From the NCBI GenBank assembly GCA_037039925.1, contig JAXRKP010000015.1, positions 212,501 through 276,500 on the forward strand: 64,000 nucleotides of DNA, written 5' to 3'. Of the stretch, positions 34,536-48,815 are shown piece by piece (the first letter of the stretch is position 1; every line of letters begins with the position of its first letter). Source of the stretch: Doris montereyensis (Eukaryota; Mollusca; Gastropoda; Nudibranchia; Dorididae). The position numbers were made by a program, and so were the translations under genes. The notes under the pieces were generated by a model, which saw nothing but the letters and a program-made list of their open reading frames with translations, was not told the DNA's origin and searched no databases.

Positions 34536-34859
34536 GAACACACATTGCATTGTATTGGTGACATGAGAAACAAATATACTCCTAGGTTTTGAGTGGACGG
34601 ATTTCGAGGTCTAGATTTGAGTACCTGATAAAAAACAATGGGGTTGTTTTTATTGCAGACAGAATGTGAGGCATGTGCCTCTACTGTCATTGAAGGATAA
34701 AGAGAAACTGAACGAATAACAGTGAGGGGAACCAGTGTTGAACAATTAACAATACGTCATTGTCTTTCCATGGGATAAAATATGGAGGCAAAAACCAATT
34801 TTCAATTATTATACTAACATGTATGTACAGTAAATAAATAGTGTTTTAGTTTTATTCTG

Positions 34860-35105
<246 letters not shown>

Positions 35106-35634
35106 TTGATCTATTGATGTCTTCAATCTTTCTTCTTGTCTGTCTGTGTTTCTTTATTTTCATACATGTATTTGTGATTTTGCTTTTTATTCATCTATTT
35201 ATTTAGATACAGTTTATTTACTTTTTAATATCATATCATAGCAACATCAAAAGGCTGTAGATAGGATTGGCAACTTTTAATTGCTTACAATACAAAGAAA
35301 GAAAAGTTAAACGCAATTGACACGTTACAGCAAAAAATGAGTATAATAGCACTTTATCATCACATGATATGTATTATGAAGTACAAAGCTCTTAATCCAT
35401 AGCTTCTTGTAAAAACTACTTATATTCTTAATTTTTGGTTTGAAATTTAAGATTATTCCAAGTTTTAAATCCTCTTGAAATAAAAGAATGTTACCTAATT
35501 GTTGTAGAGCAGCCCGTGAAAAAAATCTAAAATGTATCATCTCTAGTACATGTTACATGACAATACATTGTACATTTGTATTGAAAGAAGTTTGGTAGTC
35601 TATGTTATCGAGTCCATGGATTATTCAGTACAAA

Positions 35635-35859
35635 TGATAATAATAATGCAAAATGTATATATAGCGCCCCTATCCATGAGGGCCATGCTCAGTTGCGCTT
35701 TACGAAGGCCAATAATATAATCATACAATAGCTTACATACTGTCTTACATAATATAATCAATATTTACGATTACTACAATATCATGAGATATGCATACAT
35801 GAGGAATGTTACAATTAAAATGAATGAATAGTACATAAATTACTAATTACAAGATGGCC

Positions 35860-35901
<42 letters not shown>

Positions 35902-36340
35902 CACAATCATTACAGTTGCCAACCCCACAACCCATGACACGTTTAAATGTCAATTTTTAAAGTCTCCGTATAGTTATAAAAGTATATACATGTGTTAAAG
36001 AAGTATCAAATCTAAGAAATGCAAGAATAATTATATATACATCACAGTGTTAAAGATACCATACATCGCAGGAGCTTAGTTTGTGGGTTTTAGAAAATGT
36101 CAAGAAGTTAAATATAGCGTGAGTCGAAAGTGGAGTGGAACAACTCTGTTTTAAGCGATTGCTTCACGAGAGGAAGGATTGTACAATTTCTAGCTTTAAC
36201 TGACAAAGAATTCCATATAGCTAGGGCCGAAAAGGGGAAATAACGTTCGAGACGCTTCTTTTCAGTTGCAAATATTGTGCTGATCTAAGAGGACGATTGG
36301 GGGATAGGATCTCCCGATTTCGTCTACATTTCAGTAAAAA
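35635..36340 (-). mobile_element. CR1/L2-type LINE 3' end, inverted copy
   Basis: The reverse complement of this stretch matches about 39855-40515 of the plus copy: the same terminal tatagcgcccctatccat, the same (CA)n position (35862-35900 against (TG)n 40217-40285) and the same AACGTTCGAGACGCTTCTT coding end. It is a 5'-truncated insertion facing the long copy tail-out. Confidence 0.82.
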
Positions 36341-36355
36341 GTCCCCAAAATGTCA

Positions 36356-36664
36356 CTATATTCTCATAAGACAAACTATGATATATTTCTGGTAATGATT
36401 TAGTGGCACATCGTTGAACATTTTCAACAATAACTGACTGCCGTTAGAATAAAGGGCTCCATATACAATTGCCATATTCCAACATAGGCCTAATGATATA
36501 TGTATAAATAATTTGATGAAAGTAGTAAAATTAGTGTAGGTAAAACCTGTCGATATAAATATAATACCAATAATTCTGTTTGCCCTGTTAATGCAGTCAT
36601 TGATATATACACTGCGATTGTGAGCGCCATAGGATGCCTCAGTTTCAGCTCTGACTTTCCCCAT
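36356..36664 (-). mobile_element. LINE reverse-transcriptase C-terminal fragment
   Basis: The minus frame reads INRANRIIGIIFIS ... KLFIHISLGLCWNMAIVYG ... LKMFNDVPLNHYQKY. This follows the thumb/tail pattern of CR1/jockey RTs (NRILG...RPHLEYG..W.P...ENVQR.A). It is a different family from its neighbour, and strongly decayed. Confidence 0.55.
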
Positions 36665-36689
36665 GATTTTTGCTTGTTTTAGATATCAA

Positions 36690-39600
36690 AGTGTGACATA
36701 ATTTATATGTATCTATTCATCTTTAAACGGTGCATCCTTTTGTGCAACATTTGTGGATTTATATAACAGTGCTTTCGAATATTTGTGGATTTTTTACATT
36801 ATTATACAGATGTGAGAGCTTTGTCTTCAAGGTTCAATCGTTAGTTTTATTGAGAACTGTTTTTATCCACCCCGGACGATGGGCATTCTCAATAACAACA
36901 CAAGCATTATTCCAGCCGTTACATACAAGGCAAGTGATCTGATAAAACATCGTCATTACAGTCGTCTACATTTGCCAGTCATTGACTTGTTGAGGCAGCA
37001 CCACTTATATAGAAACACATACAAACGCACACGAAGAGGGAAGATGGGCGGAAGATTCAATAAACAAAAACAAAAACAGCACTCCAATGCCAACAATTTA
37101 CTTTTCATTAGACCGACACCAAACACCGCAGTTGTGTCTGATTTAGACCCTTTAAAGTGTGTGCTGTTAAATGCACGCTCTGTTCGTAATGAAACAACAC
37201 TACTGAACGAATACATAATTGACTGTGACATAGACTTACTTTTCATAACAAAAACCTGGCTAAAAGCTGATAGTGATTGCATTTTTAATGATATGTTACC
37301 ATCTGGTTACTCTTTTGTCAAACGGGACTGTCCCCATGGCAGAGAAGGTGGTGGACTAATGGTGATTTTAAAACGGCATTGCATATCGAACTGATAAACT
37401 CTATGCAACCATCCACATTTGAAGTCCTTGAATGTAACATGAAGACCAATAAGTGTTATTACAAGTTCGTTGTGATATATCGCGCCCCCCCCCCCCGGCA
37501 TCCAAGAAAACAATGCCTCAATTACCAAGTTTATAAATGAATTTCAAGATCACATCATCGATATTTCTGCTAAAACAAATAATCTATATATTCTTGGAGA
37601 GTTCAACATCCATGTCAATGATAATTCAGATAAAAATACATTCAATTTCATAAACAGCATCGAGGCATGCAATCTGATCCAACATGTTAAATCACCAACA
37701 CATATAACCGGAAACACATTTGACCTTGTTATGAGCCATTCCAATGACAACCTCTTGCAAGATGTACGTGTAGAAAGCAACCATATCTCAGACCATCAAA
37801 GCGTAATATTTCAATTGAAACTGAAAAGCCCATACATCAACAAAAGCCGATTTCGTATAGGACAAAAAAAATCATTGGACATGGAAAGTTTTAAAAGTGA
37901 CATTGTCAAATCAGAGATAACTAAGAGCCTCGAGGAAGCTAGGGCAGCTGAAACAAAAATTTCACTATTTAAAAAATTATGGTCCAAATACTTAACAGAC
38001 ACACACCCCCCCCCCCCCCGTGATTACAAAAGTTGTACAATGCGACTGGACATCAAATGGTTTTGTGATGAAATACTAATCTCAAAACGAAAGAGAAGAG
38101 CAGCCGAAGAAACTTGGCGGAAATATAAGCTCGTCATTCACAAAGAACTATATATCAAAGCAAAAAACAAAACAAATGGACTGATAAACGAATGCAAACG
38201 TACATATACCAGAGACAACATCACTGAGCACAAGGGCAATAGCAAAGAACTTTTTAACATCATAAATAGACTCATGAAACACGAACACTCATCATCTTCT
38301 TTACCATCACACGCGAATGACGAAGAATTAGCTAACATATTCAATAAATGTTTCGTTGACAAAATTGTCACCATTCGATCGGATCTTGACGAAAAGACTG
38401 ACACTGACACCATTAATACTAGTGGTACGAAATTCATCACAACACCCCCACCACTTTCCTACTTTTTACCCGCATCTGTTGAGGAAGTCACTGAACTCGT
38501 CAATGATGCAACAAACAAACAATGCAAATTGGACGTGGTTCCCACGTGGGTTCTAAAAGCCTGTTTTAATGAGGTTGCACCAGTCATAACCTCCATCGCC
38601 AATTGTTCCATCCAAAGTGCGGATTTTCCCACCGTTTTCAAACAAGCACATGTGACTCCACTCTTAAAAAGAAGAATATTGACAACGAGATGATGAAAAA
38701 TTACGGACCCGTCTCGAACTTAAATTTCATTTCAAAGATAATTGAGAAACTTATTGTGCGAAGACTTACCAACCACACCATGAGTTACAACCTGTGCCCC
38801 TTTTTCAATCAACATACAGGCGAGCCCACAGTACTGAAACTGCGTTAATCCGTGTCCACAATGACATAATCAACCAGCTCTAATGCAATGACAATGTCGC
38901 ACTTCTACTGTTCGATCTGAGCGCGGCTTTCGATACCGTGGACCACAAAACACTCTTCGCTAGAATGCAACAATGTTTCGGCATCACGGGCATGGCTCTG
39001 AAGTGGTTTGTGAGTTATCTTACCGATCGTACCCAGCGAGTCATCACAAATGGCAGCCCTTCATCGGCAACAAATATCCAATTTGGCGTCCCACAGGGAT
39101 CAGTCCTTGGTCCGTTTTTCTTTACACTATACACTACACCTCTCAGTGACATCATCGCATCCCACAACATTGATCATCATTTTTATGCTGACAATACGCA
39201 ACTCTACACACCACTCAGCATGAACAATCCCCTAACAACTAAAGAAACAGCCATTATCAACTGTGTGTTAGACATCAGAACTTGGATGACAGAAAACAAA
39301 CTGAAATTCAACAATGACAAGACAGAATTGATAATATTTAGAAAAAAAGAAAAGGACATTATATTAAATGAGCTGGTCATAAACAATACGGCTATATGTA
39401 ACAGCCGTAGCGTCAAAAATCTCGGTTTCTTCTTTGATGAATTTTTACACATGCATGTTCACATTACTAACGTTTGTCAAACAATCCATTGTGTCCTTAA
39501 AAGCATTTCTCGTATCCGAAATCTGTTAGACCAAGAAACATGTAAAATGCTTGTCCATGCCCTTGTCACAAGTCGTCTTGACTACTGTAATTATCTTCTT

Positions 39601-40238
39601 TATGTGTTGCCAAAGACTTCTATTCATCGATTACAATTACTTCAAAATAAAGCAGCAAGAATTGTAACTAAGACCAAAAAATCTGAACACATCACTCCCG
39701 TTTTGTGCTCTCTACATTGGCTCCCCGTAGAGAGGAGAATAGCATGTCTCACTTTCAACTGCATTCATGACACTGCCCCCGACTATCTAAAACATCTCCT
39801 TAAAGTTCGCCACCCTAATCGTCCATTAGATCTTCACAATTTTTGCAACTAAAAAGAAGCGTCCCTAAGATAAAATTTCTCGAACGTTCTTTCACCTTTT
39901 CGGCCCCAGCTATATGGGATTCTTTGTCAGTTAAAACTAGAAATTGTACAACCCTTCCTTCCTTTAAACAATCACTTAAAACAGAGTTGTTTCCGCTTCA
40001 CTTTCGACTCACATAATATTTAACTTATTGGCATTTTCTAAAACCCGTGTTAAGGGTTTGGTGTTTTATTGATGTATGGTATCTTTAACACTGTCATGTA
40101 TATGTAATTATTCTTAGATCTCTTAGTTTGACTTCTTTAACTGTTATTATATTTTTACGGAGACTTTTAAAACTGACTTTTCGACCTATCATGGGGTGTG
40201 AGGTTGGCACCTGCAATGTGTGTGTGTGTGTGTGTGTA

Positions 40239-40272
<34 letters not shown>

Positions 40273-40515
40273 AGTGTGTGCGCGTGCACGCGTGTATAGA
40301 ATCATCTTGTAATTAGCACATATCGTCATAATTTAGGTGCTGTTCATCTTAATTGTAACAATTTTTCGTGTTTGTAGATGTCTTGATTTTATAGTAATTT
40401 TAAATATTGAGTACATTATGTAAGCTATTATATGATGTAAGTCTTAGCCTTTGTAAAGCGCACCTGAGTATGACCCTCATGGATAGGGGCGCTATATACA
40501 TTTTGCATTAATATG
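36690..40515 (+). mobile_element. CR1/L2-type LINE, long copy with dead catalytic residues
   Basis: Endonuclease (LNARSVRNETTLLNEYIIDC, later NHISDHQSVIF) and RT (KNYGPVSNLNFISKIIEKLI, LFDLSAAFDTVDHKTLF, FGVPQGSVLGPFFFTLYTTP) are recognisable from about 37150 to 39850. The endonuclease ETWL motif is KTWL (Lys codon 37251-37253) and the RT YADD box is YADN (39184-39195), so both catalytic acids are changed. Stops and frameshifts also occur, including around C-runs near 37490 and 38008. The 3' UTR carries a (TG)n array (40217-40285) and ends near gcgctatatacattttgc. The 5' limit is uncertain. Confidence 0.85.
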
Positions 40516-40704
40516 TATTCAAAAATGTTGTCACTATCAATGATCACACTACCATCTCTCTGTGACTCTGTGAATAACTGCACATTGGATTTAGCAGTAT
40601 CTACTTATTTAGTTTCTACGATATAATATCTATACATAGATATGAACGGTGTACAACAGTTTGTATTTAGATATGTTGAAATTTGATTGCCATACAAGAG
40701 CGAA

Positions 40705-41010
40705 ACTCGGTAGTCCAGATGCAATCTATTAGCCTCTCAATCTGAAGGTCATGGGTTCAAGCCCCGCCGTTGGTTGACAATTTATCTCGAGTTTTTTTTT
40801 CGAGTAAAATTTACTCCACTGGTTCAGGTAGATGGATTGACACAGTCCCATCGACATCAGACGATAAGAAGGAGGTTCCGTGTTTAGTGATTCCTTGGCT
40901 TTTTATAAGGCAGTCCGAGCAAAATTAAAAACTCTACTACTCTCCCCCCCCCCCCCCCCCCCCCCCCGAGATCACATTAGTTGTGGATGTGGGTACATAG
41001 AATCATTAAA
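40705..41010 (+). mobile_element. SINE family B
   Basis: Forward copy with the clearest tRNA-like head: ctcggtagtccagatgcaat ... ggtcatgggttcaagcccc. Body ggtagatggattgacac, ggcagtccgagcaaaatt, a poly-C run (40945-40967), tail gtggatgtgggtaca. Confidence 0.8.
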
Positions 41011-41179
41011 AAAAAAAAAGCCATACAAATACCACTATTTTTATGGGCCATAATATGCGAAAGATCGCATACCAGCACTATATTTTACTTTTGGGAACAA
41101 TAGAGTAGAAGTGTCGACAGATGATCTTAATGTTCGACCAGGGTTTTAGCCATTTAAAAGATTTTGAAGATAACTTCAA

Positions 41180-42480
41180 CTAGGTGGTGTTCTATCAAGA
41201 TATTCATAATTGTAAATTGCAGCTTAAAGTTTTATTCTTTTTTCGACTATTAACCAGTGAAGTTATGTGAGTAGTAGGGGTACGTCTTTAATTTTTCGTT
41301 TTTTTAAGATAAGTCTGGCTGCACTGTTTAGAATGACTGAAAGTCTTTTGATTTTTTCTTGCGGGAGGCCAAATAACAGGAAGTTACAATAGTCAAGCTT
41401 GGAGAACATAAGAGTTGTGATGACTATCTTTGTAGTATCACATATGCGGAATGGACGGATGGAACTAAAATCTTTCTCAAGTAAAACGTTAATGTTTCGA
41501 CTAAGGAGCTCACTTGAGGATCCATAGAATGTTCAAAGTCAGTAAAGATGATTTATCATTTGATTTGATCTTCACCTAAATCTATGCTATTCTGATTACT
41601 TTCATCATTCGTCTTTTTTAACCAATTTTTATTTCTTCTATTCCTTCGTTTGGGCTATGCGACCTTTACTTATTCTGATGATTTCATCTAAGGCAACATC
41701 GATATTAACGTTGTACAATTGGGTATCATCAACATATTGATAGTAAGAAATTGAATTTTCTTTAAAGATTTCAGATAATGGGCTAGTGTATATGACAAAA
41801 AGAATTGCCCTAGTACATTCCCTTGCGGCACGCCATATTTGAGATGATTTTCTCAGGACCTACAACTTTCTATAAGAATAAATTGTTTTCTGTTCAAACA
41901 TATGACTCGAACCAAGACAGTATTGTGCCCGAGATGGCAAATACTGCATGACGCCTCTGAATATGGTGCTCGATTGTTGTCGAATGCAGTCGAAAGGTCT
42001 AAACGATTTAAAAATGTAATCGAATCATTATCAATTGCATTCACTAGATCATTTAAAACTCGTAACAAAGCGGTTTCGATGATATGGTTAGCTCGATATG
42101 CAGATTGACATGGTTGTTGCAGATTTTGTTTCTCCAAATGGGATAACAATTGTTAAGTACACGTTTTTCTAGAATCTTTGATAAAAAGGGTAAATCGGAT
42201 ACGGGCCTGTAGTTTTTTAGTATTTCGGGCTCAAGATTTTTTCTTTCTTTAAAAGCGGTTTTAAAAGAGCAGTTTTGTAAATATCTGGTACAATGCCTGT
42301 CTTGAGGGAATCGTTCACGATCAAAGTTATATGTCAGCTGTAAACCGTGTATGTCGGTGTCAGCTAATTGATAAGCAAGGCGTGTAAATCTTATTATAGG
42401 GTTCATTTGATTTATTTCAACATTTTCAATGCATTGACAGAAAATTAGGCGATAAGGAAAATGGTTAAAAGATCTCATAC
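41180..42480 (-). mobile_element. CR1/L2-type LINE RT fragment
   Basis: On the minus strand: LEPEILKNYRPVSDLPFLSK, then SHLEKQNLQQPCQSAYRANH, ETALLRVLNDLVNAIDNDS, LDLSTAFD, and an intact YVDD box (41725-41736, YQYVDDTQLYN). The frames are broken by indels. Sequence between 41180 and 41700 is a decayed continuation of the RT tail. Confidence 0.8.
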
Positions 42481-42484
42481 ATTC

Positions 42485-43730
42485 AAAAGTGTTCTTCTTT
42501 TTTTAACAGTGCAGCATCATTTTCTTTGAATTTCTCGAACAAAATTAGACTTACAAGATTTGCGCGTTTCAACAATACAACCCCCCAATTGCTCTTTCAA
42601 ACATACTGGGTACTGCATAATGTGTTACCGCGTAGGAAGACATGGCAAAAGGAAAGCACATTCAATGAGATTAAATGCAAACTAAACACATTTGGTCCAT
42701 ACCATAATATAAAAGTACATGTCCATGTATGTTAGTTGGGGTTTTTATAAATCTAGGGGATAAAGCCAAATTGTCATATCTACGATAAAGCTATCTGTTC
42801 TTGAATTACAGTTGCGAGAATTTCGTATTAAACCCACGCAAGTTTTGGCAGATAATGTGTCATTCGAGCAGCCATTATAAAAGGGTCTTGTTCTCTTGCC
42901 TGAACTTGTGACCTTCTTGAAATTCAAGAAAAGGCGCTCACAAAAGAAGATTAAATTTTGCAGATATGACAATCTTGCTTTTGACCATCGAAATTTAACT
43001 TCTTATACAAATGAAAAGTTTCAAGAAATTGTCAAGGATCTATAGTAACACAATATAAAGTTCTCATTATGGTATAAAGGCCTAGATTTTGTTTTTCTTC
43101 AAACTAATATTATGTTTTTCTACGCAATATCTGGATTCTAGAATGTAAATATTCTTTAAAGTGTATCATCTTAAGCAATTTATTGCTATCTTGACATCTA
43201 TAGATGAATAATTTTGCCAATAAAATAATTAAGTGCAAAATCAAAGGGCAAAATCCAGTGTAAAATACAGCTATTGAATTTCCCTGTCCGGTATCCTAAG
43301 CGGAATGTAAGTTATAAAATAGACATGCGTGGACAATAAAAATTTCGTTAAGAGGTCTTTCAATTTGGTTTGAAAATGCACTTTTATAATATAAAGTGTT
43401 TGAATTCACTGTGTAAATTACAAAAAGTCATTATTCATTCGATTGATCTTCCATAAAAAAATATTGAGACGCTTTATTGATTGTACCAAAAAAAGTTGTA
43501 ATATTATTTTTTGTTTGGAATTTTCAGAGTTTAGTATGGAAGTTGTTGTTCTTTAGCAGTGTGGAAACTGATACAGATTCTATAGTGATTATTTTGAATC
43601 ATCATGTTGAACTAACAATGCCATTTTAGGTAAAAAAAGAAAAAAAAGAAAAAGAAAGAAATATTACCAAAGTGTATTTCTGATAAAATACTTGACATGA
43701 ATACAAATCACACATGTCATGTAGTTAATC
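42485..43730. other. No gene seen
   Basis: AT-rich spacer between a LINE fragment and a SINE. No codon-like frame or repeat was recognised. Confidence 0.6.
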
Positions 43731-43734
43731 TTCT

Positions 43735-43995
43735 TCAAAGCCATTAGAGCCCATATAACCGGAGCTTATCCTGGTTTCTAAAGCGTGAAACGGAACAGGT
43801 GATATTAATCACCTCCTTGACGTCTAGTCTGGCGCAGATTTTTTACTTCCAAACTAGTATTTTTACCCATATGCACCTGAGTCGAGTGCAGAAAATGTGT
43901 ATTAAGGGTCTTTACCAAGGAACGCAACGTCGGAACTAGCTTGCTAGAACTCAAACCCGGACCCCATGATCCCAATAAATATTCGGCCATCGACG
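43735..43995 (-). mobile_element. SINE family A
   Basis: Reverse-oriented copy: agagcccatataaccggagc, gatattaatcacctcc, ttaccaaggaacgcaacgtc, aacccggaccccatgatcc. Confidence 0.78.
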
Positions 43996-44184
43996 GCACG
44001 CAAGCTGGGCACATTAGGTTTCCCAAAATCAATCAGTTGATGCTGAAATGACCGTATTTATAGATAACACGGATTTCCGGTAATATCGACCAATCAGTGA
44101 TGCCAAAATACGATATCTAACTTCAGACTCGTTTCTGACTTTCTGAGAAATAGACTACTTCCTCAAATCGTAGTCTGATCTCAA

Positions 44185-46751
44185 TTAACTCTTTAAGTCC
44201 CACTCTATTTTTATTAATTAATTTCAGGTACAGAAAACGGATTTGGAGGTAGGTACAGAAAAAGCAGAATAAGATTGAAGATTGAAATAGAAAGCATGTA
44301 ATGTTATGTATCAAATGAAAGATAAATTATGGATAAACAATTACACACACAAATAAATAATTTCGTCTGTTTTTCAAGACGTGTGTTTATATGTGTTATG
44401 TAATTGTGCGTTCTAAAAAATGTGAAATGAAAATTTACAATAACCTTCAAAGGAAAAATAGAAGTAAGCCTTTGAGATAATGGACTTCTATATCCAGTGT
44501 AAGTATGCACAATAAAGTTGCCCTGGTCCAAATTTCAAGTAAATCCATTGAGAATAAGAGTTGTGAGGGTTTTTGTACAGCTAATCCACGATTGTCATTT
44601 TCTGAAAGAATGGTCAGGAATAACAATAAACAACATTATTTACAAAGTTTAGGCTATTTACACATGATTGTTCTACTAGTCAATTTAGTGTCTATGTATG
44701 GTTGCATGGTACTCCACAAAACAACCTTTGGGGTACAGGTGGGGTTGACCAGGACATCCAAGACATACAAAATTGGTCCGTTTTCTGTTCTGTGGAGTGC
44801 TACAGACAACGCAACGGGTGTCTTTCTCGACGTACGAAACTAGCAGCTGGTTGCCTGCCTCTAGCCCGCTTTGCATCTTCATCAGGTATTTTTAGCTCTA
44901 CAGCTCTGATTTCAAGCTGCTCGATCAGAGTGTCCTTGAAATCTTGAAATGAGTGTAGCGTGAGTTTTCAGCTCTTGTCAGCCTGTACAAGATGTAAGCA
45001 TTGGTTTGGGCTACTTCCAAAATCCAGTGAAAACTTTTTTCCACCATTTTTTTGTCTTTCGTTGGTAGGTGCCATAATAGGAGACTATTTGATTGATCAT
45101 GTCGCAGCCATTCATATGTCGATTGTATTTCTCGATCATGGATGGCTTCGAGATCGGCTCTCTTCTCCTGTTCAGTTGTTCGATCACAGTCGTATCGGAT
45201 CGTGTGGAGACAGCCATGCATGCCTTTGGCTTTCTTGTCTCTCCATGCCATTGCCAGTATAGACTTGTCCTCAGTCATATAGTAACGGCTCTCCTGTTTT
45301 GCCAGTTTCACGGTTTTCATGTCCTGAGGGAAATTTCTCCGATTCGACTACATAGTGCCCGTGTAATAATACAAGTTCATCTTCAAGTAGTTCATGAGAT
45401 TGTACGTCGTATAGAAGCGATCAGCGTAGATGTGATGCCCTTTTTCAAGAGGCTGTAACAAGGTTTGAAAGACCTTGATGGCACTTTCACTGTTTTGATC
45501 AAGTTCTGGATCATATGAGGTCTCAGCGCCAAAGTTAATTAGAGTATTTACAACGTAACCCGTTGTGCTGTCGCAGAGGCCAACTGTCTTGACGTGGTAC
45601 TTATGAGGCTTCAAGCATTGTACGTTTTGTACTTGAACCTCCCCTTCCATCCAATAATCATCTCATCCAAAGAAAGCTCTTGAAAGGGATAAAACGCCGA
45701 CTGAAAATTTGAAACCAACTGTTCCACAAAGGGTTCAATTTTTGCCTTTGAAACAGCGTGCGGTTCACAGCAATGTAGCATGGTTGAGTGAATGGCTGCA
45801 AATCTGTTTCGAGAAAACATATCTTGGTACCACTGTATTTTTTTATGCTTTCTCTGACTCCAGTAGTCACGGTACTTTGGTCTTTTCTCCATTCCGAGTG
45901 CAAGGAGGACGGCAAAATAGAGATGAATTTCTGAGATGGTCACATCTCTCCACGTGCCGTACACAGAATGTTTCCGAACAGGTGTATTCAGTCTCACCTT
46001 CTCACGTGCGAAAAGCGTTTATGCTTTCAACAAGCCCCTCTATCACAGTATGTGACAGAAGAGTTGAATAGCAGTCTAAGGGCGTAGACTCTGGTGACAA
46101 ATTAGCTTGAACTCCAGGTATGCGAGATGGAGCAAAGTAAAAATTGTTGGTAGTTTCTTCAGAATCACCAGTGACACGATTCCATATTTCCATCTCTACA
46201 GACCTAGATCTAGAAATACTGTTTTTCCTAGTCCTTCCCCTCGTAGTACTTGGTCGACTGGGGCCTGGAATTGGTTGGGGACCAGATGCAGGCTCAGTCA
46301 GGTCACTCAAATCAACATCACTATCACCTCCGTTGTCACTACTAGATCTACTACTACTACTGGCTCTAGATCTACTTTCACTTTCGCTATCTTCGTCAAA
46401 ACTATCATCGCATAAGGGTTCATTATCGCCATCACTTTCATCTAACCACTGATGCAAAAGTCTATTTGCTTCAGCAGCAGTAATCCGTCTAGGTCTATTG
46501 CTAGCCATGATTCACTATTCACAAGCACGAAGTCACAAATTCTCACTTCCACGATCACGACAAAGCGGTGTGTTTCAAATCAAATTTTGCGGGTAAAATT
46601 GTAATAAATACCAATACAAAGACCCCTCTAGGAGAGATTGACTACTTCTGGATCCGTAGTTATGATTTAGATTCGGTTTTATTCTCTAGTCTTTCTCTTA
46701 TTCGTGTATTTACTAGTGAATTCGAGTGGCCGATGGGTCTTAAAGAGGTAA
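44185..46751 (-). mobile_element. piggyBac transposon with terminal inverted repeats
   Basis: A cut-and-paste DNA transposon. Left end TTAACTCTTTAAGTCCCA (44185-44202); the right end read inward is TTACCTCTTTAAGACCCA (46751-46734), matching at 16 of 18 bases. The left TTAA target site is intact; the right one is GTAA. The minus-strand transposase fills 44690-46508. It is broken as sequenced, so the copy is probably immobile. Confidence 0.85.
44694..46508 (-). pseudogene. piggyBac transposase (broken by two frameshifts and a stop)
   Basis: The N terminus is an acidic Ser/Asp/Glu-rich region (MASNRPRRITAAEANRLLHQ). The DDE_Tnp_1_7 core follows: YGTWRDVTISEIHLYFAVLL, then LSLDEMIIGWKGR (first Asp, 45665-45667), KPHKYHVKTVGLCDS, IYADRFYTTYN (second Asp, 45420-45422), and MNGCDMINQIVSYYGTYQRK (third Asp, 45101-45103). 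The C terminus has a Cys-rich zinc-binding module (RCVVCS, FVCLGCPGQ, YPKGCF), as in PGBD-type proteins. Frame changes occur near 46000 and 45610, and a TAG follows YYTGTM near 45350. All three catalytic Asp residues are preserved. Confidence 0.88.
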
Positions 46752-46754
46752 TAT

Positions 46755-47900
46755 AATGGCAGGTTTCACAAAAATGGGACCCAATGATAACTTGAACTCT
46801 TCAATTAATCTTTCTTAAAGCCTAATTGATGAATCTTCTTAACATTTGGTCCATGTATAGCTTTTGACATCGCAGATATAAAAAACATAATATTGTGAAA
46901 TTTGCTTTCAATTTGTGTGTTTTGTGAATATTATTTGGGTGTGAACGTCAGCAATCCAGACAGACGGCATTTCCCTCTTTTTAATAAGTCCCTTTTCACC
47001 TTAAGGTATGTGAGGTCAACGACCTTTTATTCTGTTTTCTTTAATTCCATGTGGAAGAGAATTGTTCAAAGAAAATTTGGCCAGTCCTAAATATTTTTTA
47101 TCTTTTGCAGTGATCACGTGAGGCAGGTTTCAGATTTTCGTTATTATGTAACAACTGATGTCTACAAATGAACACACAGTAAGAGCTGAAAAAAACCAGT
47201 TGAAAAATACGTAGAAGCGCCGTTTTTTGATCTGGAGTGAAAGAAAACGTATTCCTACCACCATATATTCTGTAAAAGACACGAAAAAATCATAGGTAAC
47301 TCTAAATGAGAGTGAGAATACCATGAGACTACTGGCAGTCTACGAAACCTCATGGTCGGACAAAAAATATTTTTTTCGATCTGAGATCTAATAACGGTAA
47401 TATTGCGTCGAGCTATTGTCTCGTAGTTCATCTCGTGTAAGTCTATTGGGAAATCATGAAATTTTTGTTTTTAAATTGTCTGGTTGGCTTTGCAGAATAT
47501 TTTGTTTTTGGAAGACTCTTACGGCCATGTGCTTACGGCCATGCAAAAATGTAGACGATGATCGGACATCAGAAAGGAGACTGTGATCAGGTTAGAAGGT
47601 TAGATTCGGAGACCGTTCAGGTTAGATTCGGTTGCATTAGCAAAACCTGCTTTGGCTTATCGTGAGTGAAACTTATGTAAAGAAGTCCGGCAATCAATAG
47701 GCTTTCATGATTTATTATGTTCTAATAAATAAAGACAAGATAATTGGCAATACGGGAGGTTTAGAAGTCCATTACAATGATAGTGACTTTACGTCTCCAC
47801 TATGCACAGTCTCCTTGGCATAACAATACAATATTATTAAAAACGCATTTCAGCGAGAGAGACAGAGAGAGAGAAAATAATACTAATAGTATATCACAGG
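46755..47900. other. No gene seen
   Basis: Spacer after the piggyBac right end. A short repeated phrase (ggttagattcgg) occurs twice near 47600; otherwise nothing. Confidence 0.6.
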
Positions 47901-47904
47901 TTCA

Positions 47905-48815
<911 letters not shown>

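Noticed and set aside
40705..40785. tRNA gene
   Set aside because: Box A/B-like words are present, but the same head occurs in four copies followed by a shared body and tail, so it is a SINE; the cloverleaf is imperfect.
45093..46452. Several plus-strand ORFs over the piggyBac interval
   Set aside because: They are shadows of the minus-strand transposase reading frame.
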